Shown: positions 55,672 to 64,000 of the stretch, one piece after another
Layout of the letters: every line of letters starts with the position of its first letter
Numbering within the stretch: the stretch's first letter is position 1
Assembly (NCBI RefSeq): GCF_000426285.1
Contig: NZ_AUFB01000007.1
Span: 1-64,000 of the forward strand
Direction: 5' to 3'
From: Rhizobium leucaenae USDA 9039
GTDB lineage: Bacteria > Pseudomonadota > Alphaproteobacteria > Rhizobiales > Rhizobiaceae
Length of the DNA: 64,000 nucleotides
Position numbers and translations under genes: made by a program
The notes under the pieces: model-generated
Told to the model about the DNA's origin: nothing
Database searches by the model: none
What the model saw: only the letters and a program-made list of their open reading frames with translations

Positions 55672-55745
55672 TGGGCCAAACACACCCATATTAGCTCGTA
55701 AAGGTCGCGACCTTTCGGGCATCTGAAAACCGAAGGAACCTTGAA

Positions 55746-55952
55746 ATGACAACGATCACCTATAGACACACCCATAGGACGCGCAGCCCGCTTCCGCCGA
55801 CTGGGACGTTTGTGCAGCTCATCACGCGGATTGCCGATCACTGGCAGCAATGGCGCTCGGAGCGCGAGCTCGAGTCCCTTTCGGACGATATGCGCAAGGA
55901 TCTTGGCTGGCCGGCCGTCGACGAAGCCAAGAATTCCAAGGCCGGACGATGA
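55746..55952 (+). CDS. DUF1127-family small protein
   Basis: The product is 68 residues. The C-terminal half shows the DUF1127 (YjiS-like) pattern: FVQLITRIADHWQQWRSERE, LESLSDDMRKDLGW. In rhizobia, small DUF1127 proteins affect phosphate, carbon and RNA-linked regulation. An AAGGAACC ribosome site lies ahead of the ATG. The basic N-terminus (RHTHRTRS) is not conserved in the family. Confidence 0.82.
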   Translation: MTTITYRHTHRTRSPLPPTGTFVQLITRIADHWQQWRSERELESLSDDMRKDLGWPAVDEAKNSKAGR

Positions 55953-56238
55953 TCGCGATATCCCATGAATTCTGAAGGCGACGCTCAACCAGTCCGGGTG
56001 TCGCCTTTCGAACATTTATGCATCTGAGCGCGTATTTGGTTTTAGTTTGGTTATTGCCGCCATATATATTTGGTCGTTCCAGTAAATTGCTTTGTCGTCT
56101 CGCCCGCTTTATTTGAAGCGTCAATTTTAGTGAGCTTGCACAAATATCTCTTTGCGGCCGCTATTATCCATGCCAATGTCGCTATTGGACCATCGAGCCG
56201 ACGCATTTGACGCAAGGAATACGGGATGGTCCTGGAGG

Positions 56239-57273
56239 ATGGATTTTCCTGATATGAGCAAGACTCCGATTAAGACGCGTTCCCTGGTTTTCTTCCTCGT
56301 TCCCCACTTTACCATGCTGCCGTTTTCCGCCGCGGTCGAGACGCTGCGGATTGCGAATCGCATGCTTGGTTATCCCGCATACACATGGAGGCTGGCCTCG
56401 ATCGACGGCCAGAAGGTTTATTCCTCCAGCGGCATCGGTCTCGAAGTCAATACGTCGCTGGCCGACGAGCGCCGCAATCTCGGCGGCGAGAACAGGCCCA
56501 ACATGGTGCTCGTCTGTTCGGGCATTTACGTCGAAGAGTTCCACAACAAGTCGGTCAACGCATGGCTGCGCGAGACCTACAATCGTGGCGTCGCCGTCGG
56601 CAGCCTCTGTACGGGCGCACATGTGTTGGCCCAGGCCGGTCTGCTGAACGGCAAGCGCTGCGCTATTCACTGGGAAAATCTCCCCGGCTTTGCCGAGAAT
56701 TTCCCCCAGGCCGAAGTCTACGCCGATCTCTACGAGGTCGACAGCAATATCTATACCTGCGCCGGCGGTACCGCTTCGCTCGACATGATGCTGAACCTGA
56801 TCGGCCAGGATTTTGGCGAAAACCTCGTCAATCGCGTCTGCGAGCAGCAGCTCACCGACCGTGTCCGCAGCCCGCACGACCGCCAGCGCCTGCCGCTGCG
56901 CGCTCGCCTGGGCGTTCAGAACGCCAAGGTGCTATCGATTATCGAGTTGATGGAAAGCAATCTCGCCGAGCCGCTGTCGCTGCTGGAAATCGCCGATGAT
57001 GCCGGCCTTTCGCGCCGTCAGATCGAGCGCCTCTTCCGTCAGGAAATGGGACGCTCGCCTGCGCGTTATTATCTGGAGATCCGCCTCGACCGCGCACGTC
57101 ACCTGCTGGTGCAGTCCTCGATGCCGGTCGTGGAGGTGGCGGTTGCCTGCGGGTTCGTTTCCGCCTCTCACTTCTCCAAGTGTTATCGCGAACTCTATAA
57201 CCGCTCGCCGCAGCAGGAGCGCGCCGAACGCAAGCTCACCATGTCGAGCAACCGTACCGGCATCGTCGTTTGA
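56239..57273 (+). CDS. GbdR/GlxA-type AraC-family transcriptional regulator
   Basis: The product is about 344 residues. The N-terminal 180 form a DJ-1/PfpI (class I amidotransferase-like) ligand domain with SLCTGAHVLAQAGLL and AIHWENLPGFAENFP. The C-terminus has two AraC helix-turn-helix motifs (LLEIADDAGLSRRQIERLFR and VVEVAVACGFVSASHFSKCYRE). This architecture matches GbdR and CdhR, which sense glycine betaine and carnitine. A link to the nearby betaine/methyl-transfer genes is plausible by family and distance. The start is uncertain: Met at 56239 or 56254. Confidence 0.85.
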   Translation: MDFPDMSKTPIKTRSLVFFLVPHFTMLPFSAAVETLRIANRMLGYPAYTWRLASIDGQKVYSSSGIGLEVNTSLADERRNLGGENRPNMVLVCSGIYVEEFHNKSVNAWLRETYNRGVAVGSLCTGAHVLAQAGLLNGKRCAIHWENLPGFAENFPQAEVYADLYEVDSNIYTCAGGTASLDMMLNLIGQDFGENLVNRVCEQQLTDRVRSPHDRQRLPLRARLGVQNAKVLSIIELMESNLAEPLSLLEIADDAGLSRRQIERLFRQEMGRSPARYYLEIRLDRARHLLVQSSMPVVEVAVACGFVSASHFSKCYRELYNRSPQQERAERKLTMSSNRTGIVV

Positions 57274-57284
57274 GTTCTGACCGA

Positions 57285-57312
57285 TGGAGGCGGCTATTCC
57301 GCCGCCTCCTCC
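57285..57312. terminator. Hairpin between convergent GbdR-like and response-regulator genes
   Basis: GGAGGCGG and CCGCCTCC form a long stem around CTATTCCG between the two stops, overlapping the end of the minus-strand gene. There is no T-run, so it is only a possible bidirectional stop signal. Confidence 0.45.
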
Positions 57313-58625
57313 GTCATCTTGACATCGGAATAGACCTGATTGCGGCCCTTGTGCTTGGCCATATAAAGAAACTGGTCGGCGGCGTTTAGATAGTTCTCGA
57401 ACGCCTCATGCCCGGCAATTTCGGCGACGCCGATCGACACGGTCACCGATAGTTCCTCGTCGTCCGCATTCACCTTCAAATTGGCGAGATTGACGCGCAC
57501 CTCGTCGCAGAGCGCCGTTGCCGCGCGTGAATCCATCTCGGTGAACAGAATGGCAAACTCCTCGCCGCCGAGACGGGAGAGCAGATTCTCGCTGCCTTCG
57601 AACAGCGAATGAAGCCGGCCGGCAACAGCCTTCAACACCTGGTCGCCGATCTCATGACCATAGGTGTCGTTCAGATGCTTGAAATGGTCGATGTCGAGAA
57701 TCGCAACCGAGGTCGGCCGATGATGGCGCAGGCATTCGTTGACGATCCGCGGCCCGTGATCGTAGAAATAGCGTCTATTATAGAGCCCTGTCAGATAGTC
57801 GCTTGCCGCGGCGGCGCGCAACTGCTTGAGCTGCATCAACGTTTCGACATTGTGTGCAATACGGCATTGCAGCTCTTCAGCCACGAACGGACGATAGATG
57901 AAATCGCTGGCGCCGGCCTTCAGGAACATCGCCGACAACAGACGGTCGTTCGAAGAGGAGATGCCGACGACCCGCATCCGATCCGAACCGTAGCGATGGC
58001 GAATACGCCGGGTCAGTTCATAACCGTCCATATCAGGCATGTGATGGTCGGTCACCACCACTTCGATGTCGCCATATTCGTCGAGCGCTGCCAAAGCTTC
58101 GACGCCGGTGCCGGCTTCGGCAACCTTGAACTGCTGCGCCTCCAGAAGCTCGACCAGCACACGCCGTGCCGACGGCAGGTCGTCCACCACCAGCACCCGC
58201 GTGCCGCGGTTGGATATGGCGCGCCTTACGGTGGAAACGAGATTGTCGAGGGCAAATTCATTGTCCTTCAGAACATAATCGACAATGCTGCGCTCCATGA
58301 TGCGGTTGCGCATTTCCATGTCGAACGACGCGGTAAAGACGATGGTGGGGATACGGCGGGCGATGGTAACATCCAGCGCCTCGCCATGGGGTGCATCCGG
58401 CAGATTGAGATCGACGACAGCCATGGTGAAGCCGTGCCCGTCCACCGCCAGCGCTTCATTCAGCGTCTTCAGTGAGGCGCAATGGGTAACATTCAGGCCG
58501 AGTTCGGTTTGAAATCGATGGGACAGGACAGAAGAAAACATACGCGAATCCTCAACCAGAAGTATCTTCTGGCTGCCGCGGCGATGGCTGCGGCCATCGC
58601 TGAGGAAATCCACGCGGAACACCAT
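57294..58625 (-). CDS. PleD-like response regulator: two receiver domains and a GGDEF domain
   Basis: The product is 443 residues. Receiver 1 (about 18-135) has a conserved Asp in VVDLNLPDAPHG. Receiver 2 (about 140-265) has VVTDHHMPDMDG. The C-terminal GGDEF diguanylate cyclase has the active motif GGEEF. The RxxD inhibitory site that should precede it is not present (GSENLLSRL), so product inhibition by c-di-GMP may be absent. It is predicted to make c-di-GMP, controlling motility or attachment. It is a close paralogue of the next gene. Confidence 0.9.
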   Translation of the reverse strand: MVFRVDFLSDGRSHRRGSQKILLVEDSRMFSSVLSHRFQTELGLNVTHCASLKTLNEALAVDGHGFTMAVVDLNLPDAPHGEALDVTIARRIPTIVFTASFDMEMRNRIMERSIVDYVLKDNEFALDNLVSTVRRAISNRGTRVLVVDDLPSARRVLVELLEAQQFKVAEAGTGVEALAALDEYGDIEVVVTDHHMPDMDGYELTRRIRHRYGSDRMRVVGISSSNDRLLSAMFLKAGASDFIYRPFVAEELQCRIAHNVETLMQLKQLRAAAASDYLTGLYNRRYFYDHGPRIVNECLRHHRPTSVAILDIDHFKHLNDTYGHEIGDQVLKAVAGRLHSLFEGSENLLSRLGGEEFAILFTEMDSRAATALCDEVRVNLANLKVNADDEELSVTVSIGVAEIAGHEAFENYLNAADQFLYMAKHKGRNQVYSDVKMTEEAAE

Positions 58626-58828
58626 TTGCCTTTACGTCCTCCCAGACCCCCCGGCATGCGCTGATCGCTGTTGCCTATCGCAAGCGAAAACGACCTTGCC
58701 CCTCAACTCCATCGTGAACAGGATTCGTGAAGAAATTGAAACCGGAGATTGCAGAAATATCGCACAAAAGATGAATTTTCTTCATTTTTTCACGTGTCGA
58801 GTATCGATCGGCTTCTTCTTCCGATATG

Positions 58829-59659
58829 TCACGCACTCAATCTTACCTGTCGCACTGACTGGATCTGCAGCAACGTGTCGAGATTCTGGTTCACACGGCA
58901 ATAGAATTCTTCGTCGATGAACGGCCGCAGGATGAAATCATTACCGCCAGCCTTTAGAAAACGCGCCGACAGGAGCCGGTTGGTCGAGGACGAGACGCCG
59001 ATGATGCGCAGTTCATGTGAGCCGATGCTAGCCCGGATACGGCGCGTCAGTTCGAAGCCGTCTATATCAGGCATGTTGTAGTCGGTGACCATCAGGCCGA
59101 TGTCGCGATTGGCCTTCAAAATCTCCAATGCCTTTGTGCCGTTCTCGGCGACGCTGACGCGGAAATTATAGCGCTTCAGGCGGCTGGATAGCAGCGCACG
59201 CGCCGTGGCGCTGTCGTCGACGATCAGCACGTGATGACGATGATTGGTGAGAAAGCGACAGATCGATTCTGCCAGCAGATCGACGGCAAAGATATTATCC
59301 TTGAGAATATAGTCGACGACATCCTTGGCGATCAGCGCGTCGCGCATGCCTTCCTGGAACGTGCCGGTGAAAACGATCGTCGGGATGCTGAGATCGATAA
59401 GATATTCGAGCGCCTCGCCCTTCTCCGCCCCCGGCAGATTGATATTGGAAATTGCCAACCGGATCGGCTCGGACGACTTGTCATAGGCAAACTGCAATTC
59501 TTCGAAGTTCCTGCAGATTTCAATGTCGATATCGAAGAGTTCCTTCAGCTTCGTGCTGATCATCGAGGTAAAGACATTCGAATCCTCGGCGAGAAGAATA
59601 CGCGCCCCAGCAAGCGAGCCGCCGGAATACTGCATTCCCGAAATACCCAAAAATGGCAT
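58829..59659 (-). CDS. Double-receiver response regulator without output domain
   Basis: The product is 276 residues, similar to the first two receivers of the neighbouring PleD-like protein but without the GGDEF domain. In receiver 1 the phosphorylated Asp is replaced by Asn (AISNINLPGAEKGE), while receiver 2 keeps it (MVTDYNMPDIDG). It may therefore act as a phosphate sink or protein-contact partner for the PleD-like protein. It lies 203 bases upstream of that gene on the same strand. Confidence 0.87.
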   Translation of the reverse strand: MPFLGISGMQYSGGSLAGARILLAEDSNVFTSMISTKLKELFDIDIEICRNFEELQFAYDKSSEPIRLAISNINLPGAEKGEALEYLIDLSIPTIVFTGTFQEGMRDALIAKDVVDYILKDNIFAVDLLAESICRFLTNHRHHVLIVDDSATARALLSSRLKRYNFRVSVAENGTKALEILKANRDIGLMVTDYNMPDIDGFELTRRIRASIGSHELRIIGVSSSTNRLLSARFLKAGGNDFILRPFIDEEFYCRVNQNLDTLLQIQSVRQVRLSA

Positions 59660-59752
59660 GATTAAACCTGTTAATAGAAAATCGTCCCCGTCCCAATTCT
59701 CTACAGCAAAGCACTTGAATATTTATTAAGTCGACTGGTTTCCCACAAATGA

Positions 59753-59785
59753 AAGGCGACCGCCGGCGGCCTTCTCATTTATTAT
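59753..59785 (-). terminator. Terminator after the MscS-type gene
   Basis: On the minus strand, AAGGC and GCCTT enclose a CCGCCGGCGG core and are followed by TCATTTG. It lies between the MscS-type gene stop (59810) and the response-regulator start. Confidence 0.5.
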
Positions 59786-59809
59786 ACTCTGAACCTCAGA
59801 TATCACGCG

Positions 59810-62428
59810 TCATTGGGCCGACGCCTTGCCACGACGCCGGACACCGCTCCTGACCTCCAGCGGCTGCGGCAACTCCTCTTCAACCTGTGGAGCGATGTCT
59901 TTCACAATGTCTTCATTCACGACTTCCGGCCCGTCTGCGGAGTCGGCGAGTTTGGTGCTCGCTAACAGATCGGCCTGCTTGCCGCGTTTGCCGTCGCGAA
60001 CGATATGCAGCTCCTGATGCGGATAGGGAATGGCAATCCCCTCCTCGCGAAAACGCTTCAGGATATCGATGCGCAGATTGTTGCGGATATCCATGCCGTC
60101 GGAGAGATCGGAGAGATAGAAACGCATCTCGAAATCGAGCGAGGATGGACCGATGCGCAGGAATTCGACATGCGGCTCGGGATTTCTGAGCACCTTCGGG
60201 ACGTCGCGCACCAGCTCCAGCAGAATATCCATCACCCTCTTCGGATCGGCCTCGAAACTGACGGACACCGGAATTTCCGAGCGCGCCAGGCGGTTGCGGT
60301 GCGTCCAGTTGCCGACCGAGCCGTTGATCAGCTCCGAGTTCGGCACGATGATCGACTGCTTGCGGAAGGTTTCGATCTCGGTCGCGCGCACCGAGATGCG
60401 CTTGACGATGCCTTCCGACGTACCCGAGACGATCCAGTCGCCAACTTTGAAGGGCCGCTCGACCAGCAGGATCAGGCCTGAGACGAAGTTCGACACGATA
60501 TTCTGCAGGCCGAAACCGATACCGACCGAGAGCGCGCTGGCAACGAGCGCCAGGCTCGACAGGTCGATGCCGGCAGCCGAAATGGCGATAATAGACGCTA
60601 CCGCCACGCCGAGATAGCCGATACCGGTCTTCACCGAGTTGCGGACACCCAAGTCCACTTGCCCGCGCGCCATGACATTGCTATCGAGCCAGCGCTGGAA
60701 CCAGCGCGTCACCAGGTAACCGCCGGCAAAGAGCAGGACGCCGGCGAAGATGCCGACCAGCGAAATCGAGATGTTGCCGATGCGGATTTCGGTGAACAGC
60801 CGATAGGCGATCAGCTCCAGATCCTGGATATGAAATCCCCAGGACAGCAGGATCAACGGAATGCCGGTCATAAGCGCAACGGCATAGGTTGCAAGACCCG
60901 CCCCTAGACCAGCCTGATCGAGCGCGACATCGCCCAGCGCGAAACGATTTTCGAGGAAACGCCCGATGATCGTCTCGGCAAAGACGCCCTGCCTCGACAC
61001 CGATTTGCCCAGCTGGAAGCCGAGATACATCGTCGCCACAACGGCACTGGTGACGATCAACTGTGTTGCGATGAAGCGCGCCAGACCGACATAGCCGATA
61101 ACAGCCGTGAAGATCAGCAACGTACCAAGCACGCGAAGAATGATCGCCATGCCGTGTGGCCAACGCCGACCGGGAGCGTCGGGATTGCCGTTCTTTGAAA
61201 GGATCGGCGACCCGAAGGAGGCGGCAATCAGGATGAGGCCGATCAGCAGCGCCGCAAAGAAACTCTTCGCGACGGTGACGACAACGGGCGAACCCATGGA
61301 TTCGCTGATGCGGTCGAAGACGTAATCGAGACCATTGACGACGGCCATGGCCTGCATGCACCAGCTTAGCGAGCGAGCCCCTTTGTTGGACAGCTTGACC
61401 AGCCGCCAATGCGGCCGGGCGGGCGCAAAAACGGCGTTAGCCAGGCGGCCGACGAAATAGACCAGTCCGATGAAGCCGAAGAGAGCGGCCAGCACCGGCG
61501 CGATATCGGGTCGCAGCACGTTGAAATTCGACAGGAAGAAAAAGGATGTAACGAGGAACGCGACCAACGACAGGGTGCGGATCAGCGTCGACCAGAAGGC
61601 GACCGAGAGGCGGCTGATATAGGGCGGATTTTCGATGTTTTCGTCCCGCACATAATACCTGCGGAACAAGCGGTAGCCGCCGGAAAGGAAAATCAGCGCC
61701 GCGCCAAGCGACAGGAAGAGAGCGGCCAGCAACGAACCGAGCTTGGCCTTCAGGACGAAGCCGATCCAGCTCGTTACGGCCGTGCTGAACTCTACGCCCT
61801 CGTTGACGAAGGCCGTCCCCGCATCCTCGAATGTTGCAGCGGAAACGCCTGTACGCTTGAACAGCGTCTCGGCAAACAACTTGCGGCGCACTTCGACAAG
61901 CTGCATCACAAGCCGGTTGCTCGCAGCAACCAGGTTGTCGGCATCGACGGTCACGGCGCTGATTTGCGAACGTTCGGCGTTGAGACGATCACGCTCCTGG
62001 GTGACGATCGCTGCTTCCGGCGGCTGCCCCTCCTTGGGCGGCGGACCGAGCTGTGTCAGGCGCGCGTCGATCTCGGCAGTGCGTGGCTTCAACCGCGCCG
62101 AAATCGCCGCTACGGAACGATTGAGTTCATCCGCCTTGCCGGAAAGGGCCACCAGCGCATTGTCATCGGCGCCTTCCTCTTTGGAGTCACCTTCGATCGA
62201 GGCAAAGTCCTTCTTTGCCTTGCTGAGGTCGCCAACCGCAGCCTCCAGCAAACCGTTGGCGAGTTGCGCCGACTGCGGCGCTTGAGCCGCGGGTTGCTGC
62301 GCAGGCTGTACCTGTTGCTGATTCTGCGCAAAAGCGTGCCCGCCCGGCGAAGAGCCGGCAACCATGACTGCGCTCAGTCCCAAAAGCAGCACGGGCAAAA
62401 AACGGAGACGGTGTTTCAGCAGGCGCAA
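59810..62428 (-). CDS. MscS-family mechanosensitive channel with DUF3772 N-terminus
   Basis: The product is 872 residues from a TTG at 62428, chosen because AGGAG lies 7 bases upstream and a signal-type leader follows (LPVLLLGLSAVMVAGS). A periplasmic coiled-coil region (about 45-210, DUF3772) precedes about eleven membrane segments. The MscS pore and vestibule blocks are GIGFGLQNIVSNFVSGLILL, VERPFKVGDWI and VPNSELINGSVGNWTH. It opens under membrane tension to release solutes in osmotic downshock. An ATG at 62515 would add 29 atypical residues. Confidence 0.9.
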   Translation of the reverse strand: MRLLKHRLRFLPVLLLGLSAVMVAGSSPGGHAFAQNQQQVQPAQQPAAQAPQSAQLANGLLEAAVGDLSKAKKDFASIEGDSKEEGADDNALVALSGKADELNRSVAAISARLKPRTAEIDARLTQLGPPPKEGQPPEAAIVTQERDRLNAERSQISAVTVDADNLVAASNRLVMQLVEVRRKLFAETLFKRTGVSAATFEDAGTAFVNEGVEFSTAVTSWIGFVLKAKLGSLLAALFLSLGAALIFLSGGYRLFRRYYVRDENIENPPYISRLSVAFWSTLIRTLSLVAFLVTSFFFLSNFNVLRPDIAPVLAALFGFIGLVYFVGRLANAVFAPARPHWRLVKLSNKGARSLSWCMQAMAVVNGLDYVFDRISESMGSPVVVTVAKSFFAALLIGLILIAASFGSPILSKNGNPDAPGRRWPHGMAIILRVLGTLLIFTAVIGYVGLARFIATQLIVTSAVVATMYLGFQLGKSVSRQGVFAETIIGRFLENRFALGDVALDQAGLGAGLATYAVALMTGIPLILLSWGFHIQDLELIAYRLFTEIRIGNISISLVGIFAGVLLFAGGYLVTRWFQRWLDSNVMARGQVDLGVRNSVKTGIGYLGVAVASIIAISAAGIDLSSLALVASALSVGIGFGLQNIVSNFVSGLILLVERPFKVGDWIVSGTSEGIVKRISVRATEIETFRKQSIIVPNSELINGSVGNWTHRNRLARSEIPVSVSFEADPKRVMDILLELVRDVPKVLRNPEPHVEFLRIGPSSLDFEMRFYLSDLSDGMDIRNNLRIDILKRFREEGIAIPYPHQELHIVRDGKRGKQADLLASTKLADSADGPEVVNEDIVKDIAPQVEEELPQPLEVRSGVRRRGKASAQ

Positions 62429-62601
62429 GCAAAGCTCCTCGTCGCAGATTAAATCGCCGGCGGCTGAGCAAACGGATTCGCCGCACGAAACAATGGAAGA
62501 ACGGGATCTTCCCATACTGTGATTGCGAATTTCATATTCCCTACGCGTACGCCTTGTAAGGCAAAGAAAGGCGACACAAAGGCATTTACACCTTTATTCC
62601 C

Positions 62602-63162
62602 TCAGAATCCTGCTTCCGGCTGGGCAAGATAGTCTTTCTCGGCCTCTGTCGACGTCCGCCCCAGAAAGACATTGCGATGCGGGAAGCGGCCGTAGGCGGC
62701 AATGACGGCGTGATGGCGAAGCGCATAGTCGATCTGCTCTTCAAGGCCGAGCGAACGGAAAAGCGCAACGGCTCGGTCCTGTTCGGCAAGGTGTTCGGCA
62801 TGTTCGAACGGCATGTAGAAGAATATCCGCCGTTCGGCCGGCATTCCTTGATCGGCGCCGACCTCCAAAGCCGCTTTCGCTTCCTGCAATGCCAAACCAT
62901 CCGTGGCAAAGGCCAGCGGTGTGCCGCGATAAATGTTGCGGGCGAACTGATCGAGGACAATAACCGCTGCAAGCCGGCGTTCGGGCGTAGTCCGCCAGGA
63001 ATCCGGGACGCCGGCCGCCAGTGCCAGATGCGTGTCGCGAAACCGACGGCGCATTTCTTCGTCGAGAGCAATGGTTGAGCGAAACCAATCCTCGCTCGTG
63101 CACTCCTCGAACCAGAAGCTCAGCACTTCTTCTGGCGTACAAACAATCGTATCTGCGGCCAT
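62602..63162 (-). CDS. DUF924-family protein
   Basis: The product is 186 residues from the Met at 63162, which has a GGAGG ribosome site. DUF924 features are SFWFEECTSEDWFRSTIALDEEMRRRF, VLDQFARNIYRGTPLAFATD, FFYMPFEHAEHLAEQDRAV and the end GRFPHRNVFLGRTSTEAEKDYL. The fold resembles TPR-like helical proteins; no function is established. It is close to the FecCD-type permease gene on the same strand. Confidence 0.9.
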   Translation of the reverse strand: MAADTIVCTPEEVLSFWFEECTSEDWFRSTIALDEEMRRRFRDTHLALAAGVPDSWRTTPERRLAAVIVLDQFARNIYRGTPLAFATDGLALQEAKAALEVGADQGMPAERRIFFYMPFEHAEHLAEQDRAVALFRSLGLEEQIDYALRHHAVIAAYGRFPHRNVFLGRTSTEAEKDYLAQPEAGF

Positions 63163-63234
63163 TCCCTTCCTCCCGGCATGCCCGCCCGGAGATAGGTCCA
63201 CGACCGGCCTCCGGCAATGGGGAACGCTAGCCGC

Positions 63235-64000
63235 TCAGCTTTTTCGCAGGATCAGAATGAAGGCGATGCCGCCGGCCAGACCCGTGACGATGCCGATCGG
63301 CATGTCCTCCGGCGCCATGATAAGCCGCGCGGCCATATCGGCCCAGACCAGTGTCAGTGCTCCGAAGGCGGCGCTCAGCGGCACGACACGGACGTTGTCG
63401 CCGCCGGCGAGCAGCCGGACGAAATGCGGAACCATCAATCCGACAAAGCCGATCGCCCCCGAAAAGGCGACCATGACGCCCGTCAGTAGCGCCGTGACGA
63501 CGAACAGCAGGAGGCGGAATTGCGATACGGCGATGCCGAGCGTCGCTGCCGTCTCGTCGCCCATGGCAAGGGCGTTCAGCTCTCGCGATTTCAGCATCAG
63601 CAGGGAAAGGCAGACGAGGAGCACGCCGGCCGGGTAGATCAGATGCTGCCACTGCGCCAGCCCCAAGCCGCCGAGCAACCAGAACACGACGGTATTTGCT
63701 GCCCTGGGGTCGCCGAGAAAAATCAGGAGGTTGCCGAGCGCGGTAAAGACAAAGGCGACGGCGACGCCCGATAGCACCAGTCGGTCGGCCGAATGTGAAC
63801 GCGTCAGCCGCGTTACCAGCGCCACGGCGGCAATGGCGAGCAGCGCGCCGCCAAAGGAAAACAACGGGACAGTCAACAGCCCAAAGATGAGCCCCGTGTG
63901 CAGGAGCGCCAATATAGCGCCGAAAGCGGCGCCTGAGGAAACGCCGAGAAGATGCGGATCAGCCAGCGGATTTCGCGTCAGGGCCTGCAGCACCGCTCCG
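63235..64000 (-). CDS. FecCD-family ABC transporter permease (iron or siderophore type), 5' end outside window
   Basis: The visible part is 254 residues and enters from the window edge. It starts within the conserved GAVLQALTRNPLADPHLLGVSSGAAFGA and continues with hydrophobic segments and SGAIGFVGLMVPHFVRLLAGGDNVRVVPLSAAFGA, the family signature. It would move iron-siderophore, haem or vitamin B12 across the inner membrane with an ATPase outside this window. B12 import is a possibility given the neighbourhood, but iron is more common. Confidence 0.9.
   Translation of the reverse strand, partial: GAVLQALTRNPLADPHLLGVSSGAAFGAILALLHTGLIFGLLTVPLFSFGGALLAIAAVALVTRLTRSHSADRLVLSGVAVAFVFTALGNLLIFLGDPRAANTVVFWLLGGLGLAQWQHLIYPAGVLLVCLSLLMLKSRELNALAMGDETAATLGIAVSQFRLLLFVVTALLTGVMVAFSGAIGFVGLMVPHFVRLLAGGDNVRVVPLSAAFGALTLVWADMAARLIMAPEDMPIGIVTGLAGGIAFILILRKS

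Overview
The window looks like about 64 kb of chromosome from a fast-growing rhizobium (Rhizobium/Agrobacterium group of the Alphaproteobacteria). The basis is the gene content: the acpXL-lpxXL very-long-chain fatty acid cluster for lipid A, aerobic-type cobalamin genes (cobABCDENOPQW), a betaine ABC transporter with a bmt-type methyltransferase, a GlxA-type regulator, DUF1127 and entericidin-like small proteins, and high GC with rhizobial codon use. No rRNA, tRNA, prophage or CRISPR array was seen.

Layout. 1-326: end of an IS256-family insertion that seems to have cut the 3' end of a PAS-domain gene. 1.2-6.7 kb: minus-strand acpXL-fabZXL-fabF2XL-fabF1XL-adh2XL-lpxXL operon, which makes and attaches the 27-hydroxyoctacosanoate chain of lipid A. 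6.9-7.3 kb: L,D-transpeptidase. 7.4-11.5 kb: cobA-cobB-cobC-cobD. 11.8-18 kb: nucleoside hydrolase, cobE, a TSUP transporter, small regulators and an AlkC/AlkD-like repair protein. 17.9-25.5 kb: cobP-cobW-(higBA)-cobN-(cupin)-cobO, read from a cobalamin riboswitch at about 25.66-26.02 kb. 26.2-29.5 kb: ClC channel and cobQ. 30.7-35.1 kb: quaternary-amine ABC transporter (binding protein, permease, ATPase) followed by betaine-homocysteine methyltransferase. 35.2-43.6 kb: surface polysaccharide genes (glf, hexapeptide acyltransferase, DUF707, pyruvyl transferase, a DUF3431/glycosyltransferase fusion, GT2). 43.6-54.4 kb: corrinoid methyl-transfer cluster (MttB-family methyltransferase, corrinoid protein, DUF1638, MTHFR-C, MTHFR, methyl-THF:corrinoid methyltransferase, ferredoxin-ASKHA reactivase) plus a QueG-like iron-sulfur protein. 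54.4-64 kb: LysR and GbdR-like AraC regulators, two paralogous double-receiver response regulators, an MscS-type channel, DUF924, and a FecCD permease cut by the window edge.

How the genes fit together (inference from family knowledge and proximity). Betaines could enter through the ABC transporter. One methyl could go to homocysteine through Bmt. Another could pass from MttB to the corrinoid protein and then to tetrahydrofolate, with the MTHFR proteins oxidising methyl-THF. The ASKHA protein would rescue oxidised corrinoid, and the neighbouring cob genes would supply cobalamin. Three proteins of the corrinoid pathway (MttB, the methyl-THF methyltransferase and the reactivase) carry a GGGRR-containing Gly/Arg-rich terminal tail, and Bmt has an Arg-rich tail. 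I found no explanation for these tails in their enzyme domains.

Other points of note are a degenerate ketosynthase partner (FabF2XL), palindromic repeats translated in frame inside CobN, a toxin-antitoxin pair inside the cob operon, and a 10-base sequence shared by two upstream regions of the methyl-transfer cluster.
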